Shown: positions 16,576 through 25,229, counted from the stretch's first letter. The stretch: DNA of 34,813 nt from an uncultured Lewinella sp. (GCA_913057725.1 CAJXOS010000063.1:1-34813), one strand, 5' to 3'. A program made the numbers and translations. Notes: generated from the sequence alone by a model not told the origin.

Positions 16576-17457
16576 CTAGTAGAAGGTCTCGATATTTTTA
16601 TCACTCAACTCTCGTTGGTAAATATCTTCTTTGACCTGCTCAATCAATTGCAGTTTGCGTTTATGTAAGATGACCTTGCGCGCTTGATCCTCAACATAGG
16701 ATAGCGGCGCGATCTCTTTTTGATTTCTTAGTTCGAACAAGCGAAAATAATACTGATGGTGTTCATCTCGCTGTGTGAACTCACGTTTTGAGCCAATATT
16801 CCCCACTGTGAGGGTTCCTTCGGGTAGTTGGCTGGCTACTTCTTCTACCGCGTACCAGAGGCTGTCTTCTAGTAGAGCTGTCTCTGCATACTTGTTGCAG
16901 TACTCCAATAGCGGCGGCATCTCCTCACTGGCCTCGGCTGCATTCCACAGTTCTCGAAGTCGATCAACTTCTGGTGTTGGAATGGGCACCTTTATAAACT
17001 GGCAACGGACAATCGGCTTCTCTAGTTCGTAAAGCAGCTGGTTTTCATCGTAGAAAGCTTCCAGCTCTTCTTTGCGCACCACGGAATCCAATAGCTGTTC
17101 TACCAGGATCTTTTCGTAGTTGTTTCTCACCAACGAAGCCCGGTAGTCGCGAACCAGTTTGTTGATGTTGAGGTCGGGAGGTATGTTGCGTTCGGCTTCG
17201 TTTAAGATAGCCGCCTCTCGTACCCAACGTCCAACAAAAAGCTCAATGATAGCTAAACTGTCGCTACTACTCAACTGACCTGGAAACATTCCTTCCATTT
17301 CAGAGATATAAAGCGACTTATTGCCTGCTCGCGCTAGTAAACGGTCACCGGCATTACCATCGTCGCCCGATTCACAACCGAAGCTAAGTATGCTAATGGT
17401 GATCAGACCAAATAGAAAATGTCCAAGTCTTCCGCTCTTCAATACAGTGCCCTTCAT
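16576..17457 (-). CDS. SurA_N-like chaperone lipoprotein without a recognisable parvulin domain
   Basis: This is the middle gene of the parvulin operon. The 293-aa product has a lipoprotein signal with lipobox LSFGC (Cys28), so it is predicted to be anchored in the periplasm. The body resembles a SurA-type chaperone: a start such as LLARAGNKSLYISEMEGMFP (39-58), a helical region (LAIIELFVGRWVREAAILNEAE) and a long basic C-terminal helix. The central part, where a PpiC domain would sit, lacks the usual HIL and GGDLG-type motifs. It may be a pure chaperone or contain a decayed isomerase domain. The gaps to its neighbours are 10 nt upstream and 35 nt downstream, so it is almost certainly co-transcribed with them. 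Confidence 0.82.
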   Translation of the reverse strand: MKGTVLKSGRLGHFLFGLITISILSFGCESGDDGNAGDRLLARAGNKSLYISEMEGMFPGQLSSSDSLAIIELFVGRWVREAAILNEAERNIPPDLNINKLVRDYRASLVRNNYEKILVEQLLDSVVRKEELEAFYDENQLLYELEKPIVRCQFIKVPIPTPEVDRLRELWNAAEASEEMPPLLEYCNKYAETALLEDSLWYAVEEVASQLPEGTLTVGNIGSKREFTQRDEHHQYYFRLFELRNQKEIAPLSYVEDQARKVILHKRKLQLIEQVKEDIYQRELSDKNIETFY

Positions 17458-17467
17458 ATACTCATTC

Positions 17468-19438
17468 TTAGCGTACTAGGCTTCGGAATACTTTCTGGTC
17501 GATCTTAACCTCATAGCTCTTACGGAGGTCTTCAACCCATTGCTTCTCCAACTGATCCTGGTAATCAGCAATGACATAACCGCGAGCTTCGCTCAGGCTC
17601 TTGTTGCCTTCTGGAATTACCTCTTCAATCTTGAAGAACTTCAGGCTTCGGCTTCGCTGATTTTCAATAACATCAGTCATCGCACCAGGCTCCCAAGTGA
17701 TTTCCGACAGATCTGTATTGCGGAACTTCTCGTAGGTTTCCTCCTCGGTAACGACCATTATTTGTTCAGCAGCGTTGAACTTCGTCTTCACCTCTTGAGC
17801 AGTATGATCTGCTGCGTAAGCCCGGATTGCGTCCGCTTGATCTTTATAGTTGGTGCTAATGCGATAAACGGTTGTCCGTGCTCGTGGTGCCCAGCGATAC
17901 TTGCCAGGAATTCCTTCGAAGAATTTGGCAAGGCCTACACTGTCTTGTGAAGCTTTATCCCATACTTCCATCTTGGTAGCTTCGAATAAGAGAATGCCTT
18001 CCTCATATTCGCGCATCAAGTTGCGAAACTCAGGATAGCGCTTTTCGAGCTGACTCTCCTCGTATTTCAATAGTTGGTCATCCATGAAAGAACCGTACAA
18101 GCGAAGCGCTACAGATAACTTATCGCCCTCACGAGCATAAGTAACACGATCGCGAGTTGCTTTGCCGTAGTACGTTTGCAGTTCACCAAGCGTTACTTCG
18201 TAGCCACCATCCAAGGTAAATAGCACCTCTTCAGATAGTTGAGCTGGAGCTTTCCAACGGAAAGTGGTGAAGGTGTCCGATAGGCTAGCAATGTACCGGT
18301 CCAGGAGAATAGAGTTCTCCTCCAGGTTGTTCTCCGTCCGGATGCGAACAAGCAAAGCTTTCTTTGCTTCCTCAAAACGTGCATCCTGTCTGACCTTTCC
18401 TTCTAAACGAGCCTTTTCCGTTTGGAAAGGTTGTATTTCCTTGCGACTAATTCGCTTGATAATGTGCCAACCCAGACTGGTCCGTACTGGACGGGTATAG
18501 TCATTGTCATCAGATAGCGCAAAGGCAGCGTCTTCGAATGCTTTCTCGTAGCGGCTGATTCCAAAGAAGCCGAGGTAGCCATTATTGTTGGCAGTGCGCT
18601 TGTCCTCACTTGCTGTTCTGGCGAGTTGCTCAAAATTAGCACCACCTTGAAGAACTTGGTACAAGCTATCAATTTTGGCTTTCGCCGCCACATCTGCGTC
18701 ATTCTGTACCCGCACCAGGATATGGGCTACTTCGATTTCACCACGGGCAGCTCGGCGCTCGTGTACTTTTAGTAGGTGGTAACCGGCACCAGTGCGGACT
18801 GGTTTGCTTACTTCTCCTACCGGTTGGCTAAAAGCAGCATATTCAAGCTGGTGAAGCCCTGCTGGATACAACGCGGTAGTGTAGCCGATGCGACCACCTT
18901 TTTCTTTGCTGTAGCGATCTTCGGATAACTCCTTCGCCAAATCAGCAAAATCTTCTCCTTTTTGAATCCGATTGTAAGCCTCCATAGCTCGTTGGTAGAT
19001 AGCCAAGGTATCTCTTGGGCTAGCGCCTTTCCGAACAGAAAATAGGATGTGGCTGATATCAGCATCTTGCTGCATGTGCTCGTAAGCTTCCTGAATCAGC
19101 TGGTCTCCAATAGCGCGATCAATAAGATAGCTATCAGCTAGTTGCCGGCGATAACCGGCTAGCTCTTCCTGTAGCGCTGCGATGGTATCAAGGCGCATCT
19201 CTTTTGCGCGTTGCACCTTAAGCTTGAATTTGACATAAAGGTCGAGGTATTCCTGAAGTGAGGCTTCAGAAAAATCAGCCTGCTCGCCGTTGGTTTTGCT
19301 GTAGATATAGCTAAATTCTTCTACGGTGACTGGGTCATTTTCTACCGTAAAGAGTACGCGTTCGTCTTTATCTTGGGCAGAAATGCCTCCAATGGTCAGG
19401 CTGATTAACATCAGCAGCATCGTCCATTGCTTTATCAT
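17468..19438 (-). CDS. Periplasmic PpiC/parvulin-type peptidyl-prolyl isomerase with two rotamase domains
   Basis: First gene of the operon. From ATG 19438 it encodes 656 aa with a signal peptide (cleavage after GISAQ, about residue 22). An N-terminal SurA-like segment (ERVLFTVENDPVTVEEFSYI) precedes two parvulin domains. The first starts ISHILFSVRKG and includes KEKGGRIGYTTALYPAG; the second starts VAHILVRVQND and includes NNNGYLGFFG and TSLGWHIIKRI. The C-terminal half (about 330-656) is a long helical and extended region with no catalytic motif. The open frame extends to a GTG at 19495, but the ATG gives a normal-length signal peptide. It probably assists folding of outer-membrane and T9SS cargo proteins. 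Confidence 0.9.
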   Translation of the reverse strand: MIKQWTMLLMLISLTIGGISAQDKDERVLFTVENDPVTVEEFSYIYSKTNGEQADFSEASLQEYLDLYVKFKLKVQRAKEMRLDTIAALQEELAGYRRQLADSYLIDRAIGDQLIQEAYEHMQQDADISHILFSVRKGASPRDTLAIYQRAMEAYNRIQKGEDFADLAKELSEDRYSKEKGGRIGYTTALYPAGLHQLEYAAFSQPVGEVSKPVRTGAGYHLLKVHERRAARGEIEVAHILVRVQNDADVAAKAKIDSLYQVLQGGANFEQLARTASEDKRTANNNGYLGFFGISRYEKAFEDAAFALSDDNDYTRPVRTSLGWHIIKRISRKEIQPFQTEKARLEGKVRQDARFEEAKKALLVRIRTENNLEENSILLDRYIASLSDTFTTFRWKAPAQLSEEVLFTLDGGYEVTLGELQTYYGKATRDRVTYAREGDKLSVALRLYGSFMDDQLLKYEESQLEKRYPEFRNLMREYEEGILLFEATKMEVWDKASQDSVGLAKFFEGIPGKYRWAPRARTTVYRISTNYKDQADAIRAYAADHTAQEVKTKFNAAEQIMVVTEEETYEKFRNTDLSEITWEPGAMTDVIENQRSRSLKFFKIEEVIPEGNKSLSEARGYVIADYQDQLEKQWVEDLRKSYEVKIDQKVFRSLVR

Positions 19439-19517
19439 GCGTTGCCAGTTTTGGTTGATCAAAGAATAGTTTGATGGTAAAACAGCTTGGGCCACTTTCC
19501 CTGGCTGAAAAACGACG

Positions 19518-19525
19518 CAAAATTA
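19518..19525 (-). promoter_or_regulatory. -7 box for the parvulin/SurA operon
   Basis: On the minus strand TAATTTTG, a full match to TAnnTTTG, is followed by CGTCG. It lies 80 nt before ATG 19438 and 22 nt before the rejected GTG 19495. Confidence 0.6.
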
Positions 19526-19753
19526 GAAAAATTACCCTGAAAGTGGAGTAATGATTGGGGGGTAGGAAAAGTAGCCGACGCAGCGGGGGATGCTTAAGGT
19601 CGGTAAGGGGAAGATAATGGTAGGAGCCGATACAAAGAAAAAGCAGAGAAATCGGGCCTTGGACTATCCTTTTTTGTGGTGCTAATCTATAGTGAAAAAG
19701 GGTAGATCGCCTTTCTTTGAGATGCCAAAGAATGAAGGAAAGGAATACAGGAT

Positions 19754-19783
19754 GATTCTGGACAGGGTGCCCCATCCAGAATC
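19754..19783 (-). terminator. Perfect 9-bp hairpin downstream of the lipoprotein gene
   Basis: GATTCTGGA (19754-19762) pairs with TCCAGAATC (19775-19783); inside, GGG and CCC pair again. It lies 20 nt after the stop of the minus-strand lipoprotein gene. No U-tract follows on the minus strand, so it may protect the 3' end or stop polymerase less efficiently. Confidence 0.5.
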
Positions 19784-19802
19784 ATAAGAAGTAGGAATAA
19801 TC

Positions 19803-20354
19803 TTAGTCGGTACCGACACGTCGGCCTCCGGCCACACGGGTATTTACATCCGTTCGTTGCAATCGTTCTAAATCTACCAATAAGGCAGAGTAAGCAGCAT
19901 CGGAGTCGACTAGCCATTTTTGACCAGCGTAGCTGACGGTTCCCTGTCTTCGATTCCAATCACTAGCTAATAGGACGTAGCGGTTGCCAACCTTTGGGTT
20001 GGGGCCAAAAATGAGGTAGCGATCGTTGCCTCCATCTTCAAAACTGACCGCAAAACGATTGTTTTTGGGGCTGAATATAAATACGCCCGGCGTCCGGCGT
20101 TGAAAGGTAATTTGCTCGCGCTTGCGACCATTAACGATTTTGATCTCTCCTTGTACAATCTCGGATTTTCCTCCTGTTAATTCTCGATAAAGAACAATGT
20201 CATTTGAGAGGTAGAACTGTATGCGTTGTAGTTCGCTCTTTGACCAGTTGTTTTCCTCGTATAACTGTTGAGTGAAGGGGCTTAATGTCGGCCCACAGGA
20301 ACTAAGTAGTGTTGCAAGCACGGCAAGACTACACAGATATTTAATGCTTTTCAT
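19803..20354 (-). CDS. Predicted lipoprotein, unknown function
   Basis: The 183-aa product begins with a clear lipoprotein signal, lipobox LLSSC with Cys20. The mature part is beta-rich. A helix-like start (FTQQLYEENNWSKSELQRIQFYL) precedes DIVLYRELTGGKSEIVQGEIKI, repeated GNDRYLIFGPN and GNRYVLLASDW strands, and an Arg/Gly-rich tail. It resembles conserved hypothetical lipoproteins of Bacteroidota but no function is known to me. TATCTTGG on the minus strand at 20370-20377 may be its -7 box, 23 nt before the ATG. Confidence 0.8.
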   Translation of the reverse strand: MKSIKYLCSLAVLATLLSSCGPTLSPFTQQLYEENNWSKSELQRIQFYLSNDIVLYRELTGGKSEIVQGEIKIVNGRKREQITFQRRTPGVFIFSPKNNRFAVSFEDGGNDRYLIFGPNPKVGNRYVLLASDWNRRQGTVSYAGQKWLVDSDAAYSALLVDLERLQRTDVNTRVAGGRRVGTD

Positions 20355-20666
20355 GGCTCACTTTTTGCGCCAAGATAAAGGGTCAAAACGCCAGAATCCA
20401 TGCTCTTAAGATTCTTTAACCCGCCTGTTAAGACAGTTTAACATCAGCGCTTAAGCTTACCTGCTCGCTAACTCGAATTTTAAGATTTCATTAGAGTTTA
20501 TGTAGGCTCATACGAAATCTGCGTACATAAACTCTATTTCATTTAAACGTTGATTTGGCGAACCATTTTTGTGTTTTGACGCTCTATTGATAGAGCACTG
20601 CTTAATTTACACTTAACCCGATCACAACCAATTGCGCAGTGGTAGTGGTCTGATTTAAACCTCTCG
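20355..20666. other. 312-bp divergent intergenic region
   Basis: AT-rich DNA lies between the divergent lipoprotein and outer-membrane-protein genes. It contains the possible lipoprotein promoter (20370-20377, minus), the 13-bp inverted repeat at 20492-20536, and a small hairpin GCTCTA-TTGA-TAGAGC at 20581-20596. A weak plus-strand -7-like TAATTTAC lies at 20603-20610. No coding sequence is seen. Confidence 0.5.
20492..20536. repeat. Perfect 13-bp inverted repeat
   Basis: TAGAGTTTATGTA (20492-20504) and TACATAAACTCTA (20524-20536) with a 19-nt spacer. It is AT-rich, lies 130 nt before the outer-membrane gene, and no T-tract follows. It could be an operator for a dimeric regulator or an RNA stem in the leader. 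Confidence 0.6.
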
Positions 20667-21731
20667 ATGATGAAAAAAATTTGCTCTCTAATAGTTTGCA
20701 CCGGCTTTGCTATGGGCGCTCTCTTGGCCCAAGTTCAAAAGGGTGATCTAAGTATTAATGGATCGGCAGCCGGTGGTTATACCTTTGCAGAATCCGACTT
20801 TGACGAAGGCTGGAGTTTAGGTGCTGGCATATCTGTTGCACGACTTATTACTGACCACTGGATGATTGGTGTTGATTTGGAGGACCGCCTCGAGGTTGAG
20901 GGCATTGGCCTACAAGCCCGCTACTTTTTCAATCCAACATCTACAAAGAATATCTACTTCGCAGATATATTGGGTGGCACTGGCTTTGGTAATGATAGCC
21001 GTCAACTTACCTTATCACTCGGCTTTAACCGATTTATTGGTGAAAACCTAAGCCTTGAAGCTGCCGCTAACTACACCTCTTTCAGTGGTGTTGATACTCC
21101 TCGGTTAGGATTGGGGCTAGGCATTCGATCATTTATTAGTAGCGACGCTTATGGTGCTCGTAAGACTACCGTAAGTCGATTTGGAAAAGGAACTTATCTC
21201 CTAGGGTTCGGTGACGTGCAACTTTACTTTCGTGATAATATCATTCAACTTGGGTTAAGTATTGAAAATGCACTCTTCGTCACTGATCGCTTAGCATTAG
21301 GCCTCCGTGATCGCTTCAGTTTCATTCACCGTGAAAGCGAAGGGATTCTTGATTTTCGGAGTTGGAACCACGAGCTTGCAGCCTTTGGTCGATATTATCT
21401 ACGCACAAGCGGTGGTCGGGTAGTTCCGTTTACAGAACTTGGAATTGGCTTTCGTGATGGCCGCGTCAACTCCGAAAACAACTATGATTCTGACAGCTTC
21501 TATTGGCTGGCGGAAGCTAGAGTTGGTGCTAACATATTCCTGACACCAGAAATGGCTCTAGAGCTTTCCCTAACGGGGCAGCAAGAGGGCCGTACTCAAC
21601 TGGATGCTCGTTATTCTAATCGTGACCTTTTCTCCGAAGACATCTATCCCAATTTCGATGGAGAGCTACAGGACCGTACGTTCCAGGTAGGCTTCCATGT
21701 TGGGGTACAGTTCTTCTTGCGGCAGGATTAA
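20667..21731 (+). CDS. Outer-membrane beta-barrel protein with two tandem barrel-like halves
   Basis: The 354-aa product has a signal peptide (cleavage after ALLAQ, about residue 22). The mature chain consists of alternating amphipathic strands with polar turns and ends in VGVQFFLRQD, close to the aromatic end of an outer-membrane barrel. It appears to contain two small barrel-like halves. Residues about 24-165 include WSLGAGISVARLITDHWMIG and LTLSLGFNRFIGENLSLEAA. Residues about 175-354 include IQLGLSIENALFVTDRLALG and ARVGANIFLTPEMALELSLT. The halves share a pattern of xGL-x-NxxFIT-xxLAL, suggesting an internal duplication or one larger barrel. Function unknown. The start may be ATG 20667 or 20670. 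Confidence 0.8.
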   Translation: MMKKICSLIVCTGFAMGALLAQVQKGDLSINGSAAGGYTFAESDFDEGWSLGAGISVARLITDHWMIGVDLEDRLEVEGIGLQARYFFNPTSTKNIYFADILGGTGFGNDSRQLTLSLGFNRFIGENLSLEAAANYTSFSGVDTPRLGLGLGIRSFISSDAYGARKTTVSRFGKGTYLLGFGDVQLYFRDNIIQLGLSIENALFVTDRLALGLRDRFSFIHRESEGILDFRSWNHELAAFGRYYLRTSGGRVVPFTELGIGFRDGRVNSENNYDSDSFYWLAEARVGANIFLTPEMALELSLTGQQEGRTQLDARYSNRDLFSEDIYPNFDGELQDRTFQVGFHVGVQFFLRQD

Positions 21732-21767
21732 TAGAAACCACAGTGTTTTCTAACTGAGTTTTACTGT

Positions 21768-21807
21768 AAGGCTTCGATCGCAGCTTCCACTACGCGGTCG
21801 AAGCCTT
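21768..21807. terminator. Hairpin terminator between convergent genes
   Basis: AAGGCTTCGATCG (21768-21780) pairs with CGGTCGAAGCCTT (21795-21807), a 13-bp stem with one G-U pair. It is followed by CTTGTAAA on the plus strand. It lies 36 nt after the outer-membrane gene stop and 39 nt past the end of tadA, so it may serve both. Confidence 0.65.
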
Positions 21808-21846
21808 CTTGTAAATCTAATCTTGAATAAGATGGATCCGAATACT

Positions 21847-22290
21847 CTATCGCTTAGTCTGGAAAAACTCCGTTAAAAGTCCACTACACTCCTCGTGTAG
21901 AACGCCGAACTCTACCTTGGTTTTCGGATGAAGCAGTTCTCGGCCAAAGCGCATAAAACCCCGCTTGTCATCTCCTGCGCCATACACCAAGCGATCCAGT
22001 TGCGCCCAGGCCAGAGCACCGGCACACATTACACAAGGCTCCAGGGTGACATATAAGGTGCAGCCTTTGAGGTACTTACCCCCCAGAAAATTAGCTGCTG
22101 CTGTGAGAGCAATGATTTCTGCGTGAGCTGTAACGTCAGTCAACTGCTCGGTTTGATTGTGGCCGCGAGCAATGATCTGTTGATCAGCTACAATGACTGC
22201 TCCAACGGGGATTTCGCCAAGATCAGCAGCTAGTTGAGCCTGACGCAGTGCTTGACGCATAAAGTGTTCATCACTATTGACTGATAACAT
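21847..22290 (-). CDS. tadA: tRNA-specific adenosine-34 deaminase
   Basis: TadA converts A34 to inosine in the anticodon of tRNA-Arg(ACG) in the cytoplasm. From ATG 22290 the protein is 147 aa, the usual size. It has the cytidine/deoxycytidylate deaminase zinc site: His56 and catalytic Glu58 in TAHAEI, with Cys86 and Cys89 in EPCVMCAGAL. DLGEIPVGAVIV precedes it and LLTEFFQ closes the C-terminal helix. The open frame extends to 22374, but the extra 28 residues are hydrophobic and overlap the promoter at 22318-22325, so the shorter start is preferred. Confidence 0.96.
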   Translation of the reverse strand: MLSVNSDEHFMRQALRQAQLAADLGEIPVGAVIVADQQIIARGHNQTEQLTDVTAHAEIIALTAAANFLGGKYLKGCTLYVTLEPCVMCAGALAWAQLDRLVYGAGDDKRGFMRFGRELLHPKTKVEFGVLHEECSGLLTEFFQTKR

Positions 22291-22317
22291 GTGAAGGATA
22301 TATGGAATTGAAAAGGC

Positions 22318-22325
22318 CGAATTTA
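22318..22325 (-). promoter_or_regulatory. -7 box for tadA
   Basis: TAAATTCG on the minus strand, 35 nt before ATG 22290, with the same TAnnTTCG form as the SulP promoter. A second candidate, TACCTTTA, lies just upstream. Confidence 0.5.
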
Positions 22326-22383
22326 CGCGGATAAAGGTAATACAGATTACAAAATGCCAAGCCCTTAAGTTCACGGAAAGAGC

Positions 22384-22391
22384 TACCTTGA
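22384..22391 (+). promoter_or_regulatory. -7 box for the CotH/T9SS gene
   Basis: TACCTTGA lies 28 nt before ATG 22412 and overlaps the upstream in-frame TTG (22388), which argues against that TTG as the start. It is a weaker match to the consensus. Confidence 0.4.
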
Positions 22392-22411
22392 ATGCTCAAA
22401 TTACGCTCAAT

Positions 22412-25174
22412 ATGCGCCAGAAATTTTACCACCTCTTTGTTCTACTTTTTGTTTTTTCTACCTCGCTATCGGCGCAGGTAGTTATTAATGAATTCTCGGC
22501 AGCCAACTACCGTCAGTTTTTTGATGGATTCTTTGGTGATGAAGACTGGGTAGAGTTGTACAACAATACTGCAGAAGACCTGGATATAGGAGGTTACTAC
22601 CTAAGTGATAAGGAGGATAACCCAACCAAGTGGACTATTCCTGCTGGTGTGATTATCCCTGCCAATGGTACGATCTTGTTTTGGTGCTCAAACCGCGATG
22701 ATTTTGATGGGGTGAACTGGCATACAAACTTTAAGATCACCCAAACTCGTAACAATGAGTCGATCTCCCTCGCCGATCCTGGTGGGCAGGTGATTGATAG
22801 CCACCCCATTGATATTCCCAACCAAGGCGGTCACTCCCGGGGTAGATTCCCGGACGGAACTGGCGATTGGTTCATCTTCCTGGATCCTACCCCGGAAGCC
22901 AATAACGCAAATCCTCAGTCTGAGTATGCTGGCAAACCTGCGATTCAACCTGCGGCTGGATTTTACACTGGTGCGGTAGAGGTGAGTATTTTGGTTGGTA
23001 ACCCTAATAATCAGGCCTACTATACCCTTGATGGCTCAACGCCAACTAATCTGAGTACGCCATATACAGGGCCATTTGATATTGATGAAACCACGGTGGT
23101 AAAGGCAATCGTCTATTCAGATGACCCTTCGACGCCTCCAAGCTTCGTTGACTATCACACTTTCTTTTTAGATGAAACCTTTACGGTACCTACGATATCC
23201 ATTGCTGGTGATGAGGTAGAGATCCTCATCCAGGGCTCTACCTTCCTGGAACCGATTGGTAGCTTGGAGCTTTTTGATGAAAATGGAGACCGAGTGGCGG
23301 ATGCTACTGGTGACTATAATAAGCACGGTAATGATAGCTGGAACTTCTACCAGCAACGTGGTATCGACTTTATTACGCGTGACCAGCTGGGTGACGACCA
23401 TTCAGTGAAGCATGCGATTTTCCCGCACCACACGGATCGCGATCAGTTTCAGCGCTTGATCCTTAAAGCTGCGGCTAATGATAATTACTCCTTTGAGCAA
23501 GGTGGTGCTCATATCCGGGATGCCTTTGTGCACACGCTTTCACAAGAAGCTAATCTAAATCTGGATGAGCGCACCTACGAGCCATGCATCCTATTTGTGA
23601 ATGGGCAATACTGGGGTGTGTATGAAATTCGCGAAAAAGTAGATGACCACGATTTTACCAGCTACTACTATGATCAAAATCGTTTCGAGATTGATTTTAT
23701 CAAGACCTGGGGCTTTACCTGGATTGAGTACGGTGATTGGACAGAGTGGTATGACTTGACCAACTTCATTGCTACAAATGATATGGCCGACCCGGCTAAT
23801 TATGCTTACGTGAGTGAGCGTTTGAATATCATGAGTTTCTTGGATTATATGATCCTTCACTCGCACAATGTATCAGCGGATTGGTTGAACTGGAACACCG
23901 CCTGGTGGCGCGGACGCGATCCTGATGGTGGTGCCCAACGTTGGCGTTACATTCTTTGGGATGAAGATGCGACCTATGGTCACTACATCAACTATACGTT
24001 CATTCCAGACCAAGGGCCATTAGCAGATCCTTGTAATATTGAGCAAATTACGCCTGATATTGATTTCGAAGGACACCTTTCCATCTTTGAGCGACTCTTT
24101 GCTAATCCAGATTTCTTTGCGTTATACATCAACCGCTATGCGGATTTGACCAATACCTATTTGGGCTGCGATTACATGATTGAGCTGCTTGACCGTCTAA
24201 CGGATAGAATTCGTCCAGAAATGCCACGACAGATTGAACGCTGGGGAGGCAGCATGGATGAATGGGAAGAAAATGTAGACAACCTTCGCAATTTCATGCT
24301 GACGCGTTGTACAGTTCTTGCAGAAGGTATGATTGATTGCTATGAAGAAGATGGCATTACCGGACCATTTGAACTGCAAATCAATGTAGAACCAGCAGGT
24401 GCAGGCCGCGTACGTGCCAATACGGTTGAAGGCTTGACCTACCCGTGGATGGCGACTTACTACGGTGGTATTGACATCGAGTTGGAAGCAATTGCCAATG
24501 AAGGACACTCCTTCGAATACTGGGAGGTAGCCAACAATATCTTCGCTCCCGATCAGTTTGCAGAAGCCATCCAGATGAGTCTGGAAAGCAATGATGAAAT
24601 CACGGCTTTCTTTACTGGGTTTATTCCTTGTCCAGAGGCTACTGCGGTAGAAGTTGTAGGCAACTTTGTTACTGCTGATTTAATCTGGGAAATGGAAGGT
24701 GAGCCTTTGGCGTATATCATCCGCTATCGACCAGTAGGTAGTGAAGAGTGGGAGTCTGAAGCTACTCAGGACACCAGCTTTGTGTTGCAAGACCTGGACT
24801 TCTGTACCTCTTACGAATTAGAAATTCAATCTGTTTGTGATAATACCACCAGTAGTACTACGATCTACTACTTCGATACTGCTTGTACAAATGATACCGA
24901 CGACCTCGAGCCAATTGCTGAGGTGACGGCTTTCCCGAATCCATTCCAGGAGAGCTTTACCATCAATCTGGTCTTGCAGGATGGCGGCCCATTGAACTGG
25001 AGGTTGTTTGATGCGCAAGGCAGACTGGTCCAGCAGTCCTTTGGACAATTCTATGGAGCCGGCCAGCACCGCATTCAGGTAAATGATTTATCTAGTCTGG
25101 CTAGTGGTGTATACTGGCTGCAACTTGAAAGCGGAGGAGATACCCGACAGCTGCGGATGGTGAAAGTTAATTAG
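22412..25174 (+). CDS. T9SS-secreted surface protein: lamin-tail domain, chitobiase-like domain, CotH kinase domain, FN3
   Basis: The 920-aa exported protein has a signal peptide ending SLSAQ (about residue 22). In order it carries a lamin-tail domain (VVINEFSAANYR from about 22, WVELYNNTAEDLDIGGYYLSD, to about 145), a chitobiase/HEX C-terminal-type domain (YYTLDGSTPT, about 160-245) and a CotH-like kinase domain (about 265-625; WGVYEIREKVDDHDF, and LWDEDATYGHY with the likely metal-binding Asp). A cysteine-bearing beta segment (VEPAGAGRVRANTVEG) follows, then an FN3-like domain (from about 740) and a T9SS type A sorting domain (about 838-920; AFPNPFQESF, ending RMVKVN). CotH homologues phosphorylate spore-coat proteins in Bacillus; a kinase role on the surface here is inference. 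Start at ATG 22412, not the upstream TTG. Confidence 0.9.
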   Translation: MRQKFYHLFVLLFVFSTSLSAQVVINEFSAANYRQFFDGFFGDEDWVELYNNTAEDLDIGGYYLSDKEDNPTKWTIPAGVIIPANGTILFWCSNRDDFDGVNWHTNFKITQTRNNESISLADPGGQVIDSHPIDIPNQGGHSRGRFPDGTGDWFIFLDPTPEANNANPQSEYAGKPAIQPAAGFYTGAVEVSILVGNPNNQAYYTLDGSTPTNLSTPYTGPFDIDETTVVKAIVYSDDPSTPPSFVDYHTFFLDETFTVPTISIAGDEVEILIQGSTFLEPIGSLELFDENGDRVADATGDYNKHGNDSWNFYQQRGIDFITRDQLGDDHSVKHAIFPHHTDRDQFQRLILKAAANDNYSFEQGGAHIRDAFVHTLSQEANLNLDERTYEPCILFVNGQYWGVYEIREKVDDHDFTSYYYDQNRFEIDFIKTWGFTWIEYGDWTEWYDLTNFIATNDMADPANYAYVSERLNIMSFLDYMILHSHNVSADWLNWNTAWWRGRDPDGGAQRWRYILWDEDATYGHYINYTFIPDQGPLADPCNIEQITPDIDFEGHLSIFERLFANPDFFALYINRYADLTNTYLGCDYMIELLDRLTDRIRPEMPRQIERWGGSMDEWEENVDNLRNFMLTRCTVLAEGMIDCYEEDGITGPFELQINVEPAGAGRVRANTVEGLTYPWMATYYGGIDIELEAIANEGHSFEYWEVANNIFAPDQFAEAIQMSLESNDEITAFFTGFIPCPEATAVEVVGNFVTADLIWEMEGEPLAYIIRYRPVGSEEWESEATQDTSFVLQDLDFCTSYELEIQSVCDNTTSSTTIYYFDTACTNDTDDLEPIAEVTAFPNPFQESFTINLVLQDGGPLNWRLFDAQGRLVQQSFGQFYGAGQHRIQVNDLSSLASGVYWLQLESGGDTRQLRMVKVN

Positions 25175-25196
25175 GCTTAGGCTGGCGAAATTTCGC

Positions 25197-25204
25197 TACC
25201 TTAA
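25197..25204 (+). promoter_or_regulatory. Possible -7 box for the DinB-like gene
   Basis: TACCTTAA in the context CGCTACCTTAAGGC lies 33 nt before ATG 25230. The context resembles the GCTACCTTGAATG before the CotH gene, but the final TTTG is poorly conserved. Confidence 0.35.
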
Positions 25205-25229
25205 GGCTGGACTAACCTTTAATACAAGC

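Larger units (their letters stand above)
19439..19802. other. 364-bp gap holding the operon promoter and a 3' hairpin
   Basis: No gene is supported. From the right it holds the hairpin after the lipoprotein gene (19754-19783). A featureless purine-rich stretch (about 19550-19750, several GGGG runs on the plus strand) follows, then the minus-strand promoter of the parvulin operon. Short open frames crossing it lack any family feature. Confidence 0.5.

Noticed and set aside
17540..17950. 136-aa open frame antisense to the parvulin gene
   Set aside because: Low-complexity shadow on the opposite strand of a confident gene.
19368..19775. 135-aa minus-strand open frame in the gap before the parvulin operon
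   Set aside because: It starts on the hairpin after the lipoprotein gene, crosses the operon promoter and overlaps the start of the parvulin gene out of frame; no motif.
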